Positions 6,255-7,603 of a stretch of DNA of 7,603 bases are shown in pieces; within the stretch, counting starts at the first letter, position 1, and each line of letters starts with the position of its first letter. The DNA lies in assembly GCA_021852135.1 (NCBI GenBank), contig JAJZOB010000025.1, positions 1-7,603 of the forward strand, written 5' to 3'. A program made the translations under genes and the position numbers. The notes under the pieces are model-generated. The model was given only the letters and a program-made list of their open reading frames with translations, had not been told where the DNA came from and searched no databases. This DNA comes from Nanobdellota archaeon. Its GTDB lineage: Archaea > Nanoarchaeota > Nanoarchaeia > Parvarchaeales > Parvarchaeaceae.

Positions 6255-6268
6255 TGTGTCTTTGTATT

Positions 6269-6475
6269 CTATAATCCACGAAAGCCATGGCGGAGTCTTG
6301 AAAGGAGTATTCCTCCCCCTATAAAAATAAGTCCGAAGAAAGCAAGCACGCCGACGAATATATCATAAACAACGCTAGTATTAGTAATGCCAAAAGACGT
6401 GGATGCAAATAATACCAACAGCAAAAGACCCCAACATATAATTCCTATTAGAAATAAAATCTGCTGGACGTTCAT
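6269..6475 (-). CDS. Small two-helix membrane protein (68 aa)
   Basis: Function unknown. The protein is almost entirely hydrophobic with two predicted membrane helices: residues about 5-27 (QILFLIGIICWGLLLLVLFA) and about 37-58 (DIFVGVLAFFGLIFIGGGIL). A short polar loop (STSFGITNTSVV) joins them and the C-terminal end RLRHGFRGL is basic. The positive-inside rule puts that tail, and so the N-terminus too, in the cytoplasm. The Gly-rich second helix could favour helix packing. The ATG at 6473-6475 is supported by a TATA box (ATTTAAAT, 6498-6505) at the leaderless spacing and by a T7 terminator downstream, so it looks like an independently transcribed gene. It lies between copies of the TTTATAAACAAA repeat. 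It could be a small accessory, toxin-like or holin-like protein, but nothing in the sequence decides this. Confidence 0.65.
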   Translation of the reverse strand: MNVQQILFLIGIICWGLLLLVLFASTSFGITNTSVVYDIFVGVLAFFGLIFIGGGILLSRLRHGFRGL

Positions 6476-6497
6476 AATTTTAATTTATGAGGCTATG

Positions 6498-6505
6498 ATT
6501 TAAAT
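6498..6505 (-). promoter_or_regulatory. TATA box of the 68-aa membrane gene
   Basis: ATTTAAAT (self-complementary) is centred about 27 bases upstream of the ATG at 6475, the spacing expected for a leaderless archaeal transcript. Confidence 0.45.
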
Positions 6506-6530
6506 AGCTTACTAAATGCAAAATCACAGC

Positions 6531-6560
6531 GTATTCCACTGCCTAAAGTGGACAGAATAC
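6531..6560. repeat. Bulged hairpin GTATTC-CACT / AGTG-GACA-GAATAC
   Basis: The outer stem GTATTC/GAATAC (6 bp) and inner stem CACT/AGTG (4 bp) close a GCCTAA loop, with a GACA bulge on the 3' side. It lies about 55 bases upstream of the 68-aa gene's start and about 25 bases beyond its TATA box. A protein-binding operator or RNA structure is possible. Confidence 0.5.
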
Positions 6561-6691
6561 CCGGTTATTTACTAGAACAAATAGAAGAGGCTATTGACTT
6601 TATAAACAAAGCCATTGGCATCTTTATATGCTATCTTTCTAAACCCAGAATGGTTAACGAAATCTCCTTTTCAATAAAAACATCGAAATAG
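6548..6691 (+). CDS. Possible short ORF or gene remnant (47 aa from GTG)
   Basis: The plus-strand frame is open from 6491 to the TAG at 6689-6691 but has no ATG near its beginning. A GTG at 6548 gives a 47-residue peptide. The middle reads like real protein: an amphipathic helix (YLLEQIEEAIDFINKAIGIF) preceded by RIPG, with codons there mostly starting with a purine, as in genuine coding sequence. There is no Shine-Dalgarno site and no well-placed TATA box. It may be the tail of a decayed gene, a non-ATG small gene, or chance. It spans the hairpin end (6560) and one copy of the TTTATAAACAAAGCC repeat. No family is recognised. Confidence 0.25.
   Translation: MDRIPGYLLEQIEEAIDFINKAIGIFICYLSKPRMVNEISFSIKTSK
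6597..6613 (+). repeat. Direct copy of the ACTTTATAAACAAA(G/A)CC repeat
   Basis: This 17-mer matches 6192-6208 at 16 of 17 positions. Its last 15 bases are the exact reverse complement of 6143-6157. The copies bracket the 68-aa membrane gene. Confidence 0.7.
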
Positions 6692-6694
6692 GCC

Positions 6695-6701
6695 AAAAAA
6701 A
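6695..6701 (-). terminator. T7 run downstream of the 166-aa gene
   Basis: Seven Ts on the minus strand lie about 40 bases after the TGA stop at 6740-6742, with a shorter T-run in between near 6724-6728. Together they are a plausible end for the right-edge operon. Confidence 0.4.
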
Positions 6702-6739
6702 TGAAGTTTAATATATAATTAAATAAAAATATAAGAAAT

Positions 6740-7240
6740 TCAAAGCCCTTTTCCAGTTATTCTACGATTATGTTTCATGAACTCGACGATATCTTCAGGA
6801 AGCCTACGCTTATCATTCCAGCGTCGAATGCTGTTCAAAGGATACTTCAAAAGCGGATCATCAAAATAAATCACACCCTCTAGCTCCGAATCCAGAAACC
6901 ATCTTTTCTTCAATGGCCAGGGATTTGGCTTGAAGTCTGAAAAGGTCTGAACAATGATGGAATAGATACCCTTCTCTTTATTGTTGGGGCCAATAGCTTC
7001 TATTTGTGGTCTGACTTTTGCAACAATCTCAGACGCAAAGTAGATATCATCCAACTCAAGAGGCAGCTTAAGGTCAAGTGGGATGGCCACTCTGACATGA
7101 GTAGGCTCGTGAGATGAGGAATAAGTCCTTATTGAAATAGCCGGAAGCACAAGACTGAGTCTATTGGCCATCAAATCGACTGCATTATTGTGCTTTAATC
7201 TGATCTCCCTAATCAGTTCATAGTCTACTTTTTTAGCCAT
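6740..7240 (-). CDS. Unrecognised 166-aa protein of the right-edge operon
   Basis: I do not recognise this family. It is a soluble mixed alpha/beta protein without signal peptide or membrane helix. A basic N-terminal helix (ELIREIRLKHNNAVDLMANRL, about 8-28) leads to alternating strands (VRVAIPLDLKLP near 48-60; IYSIIVQTF near 92-100), a Trp/Pro-rich central stretch (FKPNPWPLKKRWF), an acidic segment with a DD pair (GVIYFDDPLLKYP) and a strongly basic tail (RRWNDKRR, KHNRRITGKGL). The basic ends suggest contact with nucleic acid; that is inference. The start ATG overlaps the stop of the upstream gene (ATGGCTAA) and has the Shine-Dalgarno site GAGGTGA six bases away, so the two are translated from one mRNA. 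Base composition is more G+C-rich than the left half (28/60 at 6781-6840 against 19/60 at 2281-2340), hinting at different origin. Confidence 0.75.
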   Translation of the reverse strand: MAKKVDYELIREIRLKHNNAVDLMANRLSLVLPAISIRTYSSSHEPTHVRVAIPLDLKLPLELDDIYFASEIVAKVRPQIEAIGPNNKEKGIYSIIVQTFSDFKPNPWPLKKRWFLDSELEGVIYFDDPLLKYPLNSIRRWNDKRRLPEDIVEFMKHNRRITGKGL

Positions 7241-7556
7241 GCCGGTTCACCTCTGCTTTGAGAAGATTCATTGGCTTGGTATCAATCAATCCCAGCTCGC
7301 TCAGTTTCCCAAGAGTCTTCGAGTTGACCGGTATCCACAAAAATCTTCTTTGTTTTTTCAGCAATCTTTTTCTTATCAAGCGACCAATAAGCCACATGCT
7401 ATCTTCTTTTGTGAGCTTATGGCTGGGATCTTTAGGATTTCTGAATCCGGAAAGCTTTTCTCGAAGGACATGATAATCCAACCTTCCGGCCGAGAAAACC
7501 GTCTCTAAGATGGAATCCTCAATCCTAGTGATCTGCTTTTCCTCACTTTCTACCAT
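7233..7556 (-). CDS. Winged-helix-like DNA-binding protein (107 aa)
   Basis: This is a small basic protein whose pattern fits a winged helix-turn-helix. Helix 1 covers about 8-21 (QITRIEDSILETVF), helix 2 follows LDYHVLREKLSGF (about 26-38), and a likely recognition helix LTKEDSMWLIGRLIRKRLL (about 49-67) precedes a beta-hairpin wing (KKQRRFLWIPV). The C-terminal 30 residues are predicted helical. A transcription regulator or replication/partition accessory role is plausible but unproven. The ATG at 7554-7556 is preferred to a TTG four codons upstream (7566-7568). It is preceded by the purine run GGGGGAAA. It overlaps the 166-aa gene by 8 bases and also overlaps the end of an upstream reading frame, so it sits inside an operon that continues beyond the window. 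The assignment rests on helix pattern only. Confidence 0.65.
   Translation of the reverse strand: MVESEEKQITRIEDSILETVFSAGRLDYHVLREKLSGFRNPKDPSHKLTKEDSMWLIGRLIRKRLLKKQRRFLWIPVNSKTLGKLSELGLIDTKPMNLLKAEVNRHG
7247..7253 (-). promoter_or_regulatory. Shine-Dalgarno site of the 166-aa gene
   Basis: The minus strand reads GAGGTGA, a perfect match to the anti-Shine-Dalgarno region, six bases before the ATG at 7240. It shows that this internal operon gene is started by ribosome binding, not by a leaderless mechanism. Confidence 0.7.
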
Positions 7557-7603
7557 ATTTTCCCCCAAAGTATTCTTTCAAAATCTTCGATGTCAGCGGT
7601 CCT
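7550..7603 (-). CDS. C-terminal tail of an upstream gene, cut by the window edge
   Basis: Minus-strand coding sequence appears to enter from the right edge. One frame reads RTADIEDFERILWGKIW and stops at TAG (7550-7552), overlapping the next gene's ATG by seven bases. That resembles the 8-base overlap further down the operon, and most of its codons begin with a purine, so I prefer it. The neighbouring frame is also open (ending EYFGGKYGRK, TGA at 7543-7545) and cannot be excluded. The third frame is closed. No function can be assigned from so few residues. Confidence 0.35.
   Translation of the reverse strand, partial: RTADIEDFERILWGKIW

Overview
The window is archaeal, most likely from a small acidophilic DPANN lineage of the ARMAN type (Micrarchaeota or Parvarchaeota). 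The evidence is a class III (archaellin/pilin-type) signal peptide on the surface protein, a Thermoplasmatales-like 'FTExxLP' surface module, a GapN resembling the hyperthermophile enzymes, TATA boxes 20-30 bases upstream of start codons with almost no 5' leader, and a tRNA-Pro with G1-C72 and no encoded CCA. The lineage is inferred from these traits; no search was run.

Left half (1-3640), an ordinary A+T-rich chromosome: an unrecognised small helical protein (minus); gapN, non-phosphorylating glyceraldehyde-3-phosphate dehydrogenase (minus); a TIGR01777-family SDR epimerase-like protein (plus); and a YjjX/DUF84 inosine/xanthosine triphosphatase (minus), convergent with the SDR gene across 11 bases. 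These are mostly single genes with their own promoters, not a pathway cluster.

Middle (3642-5336): a 564-residue surface protein. It has a pilin-like signal/anchor, a beta-rich stalk, a Thermoplasmatales-like module and a probable seven-bladed YVTN propeller. Codon preference changes sharply where the propeller begins, and two propeller segments share 50 identical bases, so this gene looks modular and actively recombining.

Right half (5337-7603) is gene-poor, then foreign-looking. It holds a broken or frameshifted 72-residue membrane protein (5391-5608), tRNA-Pro with an A34 anticodon (AGG) that is unusual for archaea, a 68-residue two-helix membrane protein flanked by copies of a 15-17 base repeat, and a possible short gene remnant. 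The window ends in a more G+C-rich, overlapping minus-strand operon: a winged-helix-like protein, an unrecognised 166-residue protein, and the tail of a further gene running off the edge. The operon's internal gene has a Shine-Dalgarno site, whereas most singly transcribed genes look leaderless.

I did not find a recognisable defence system, CRISPR array or complete mobile element. The best leads are the A6T slippery-site membrane gene, the A34 tRNA, the chimeric propeller adhesin and the unknown operon at the right edge.
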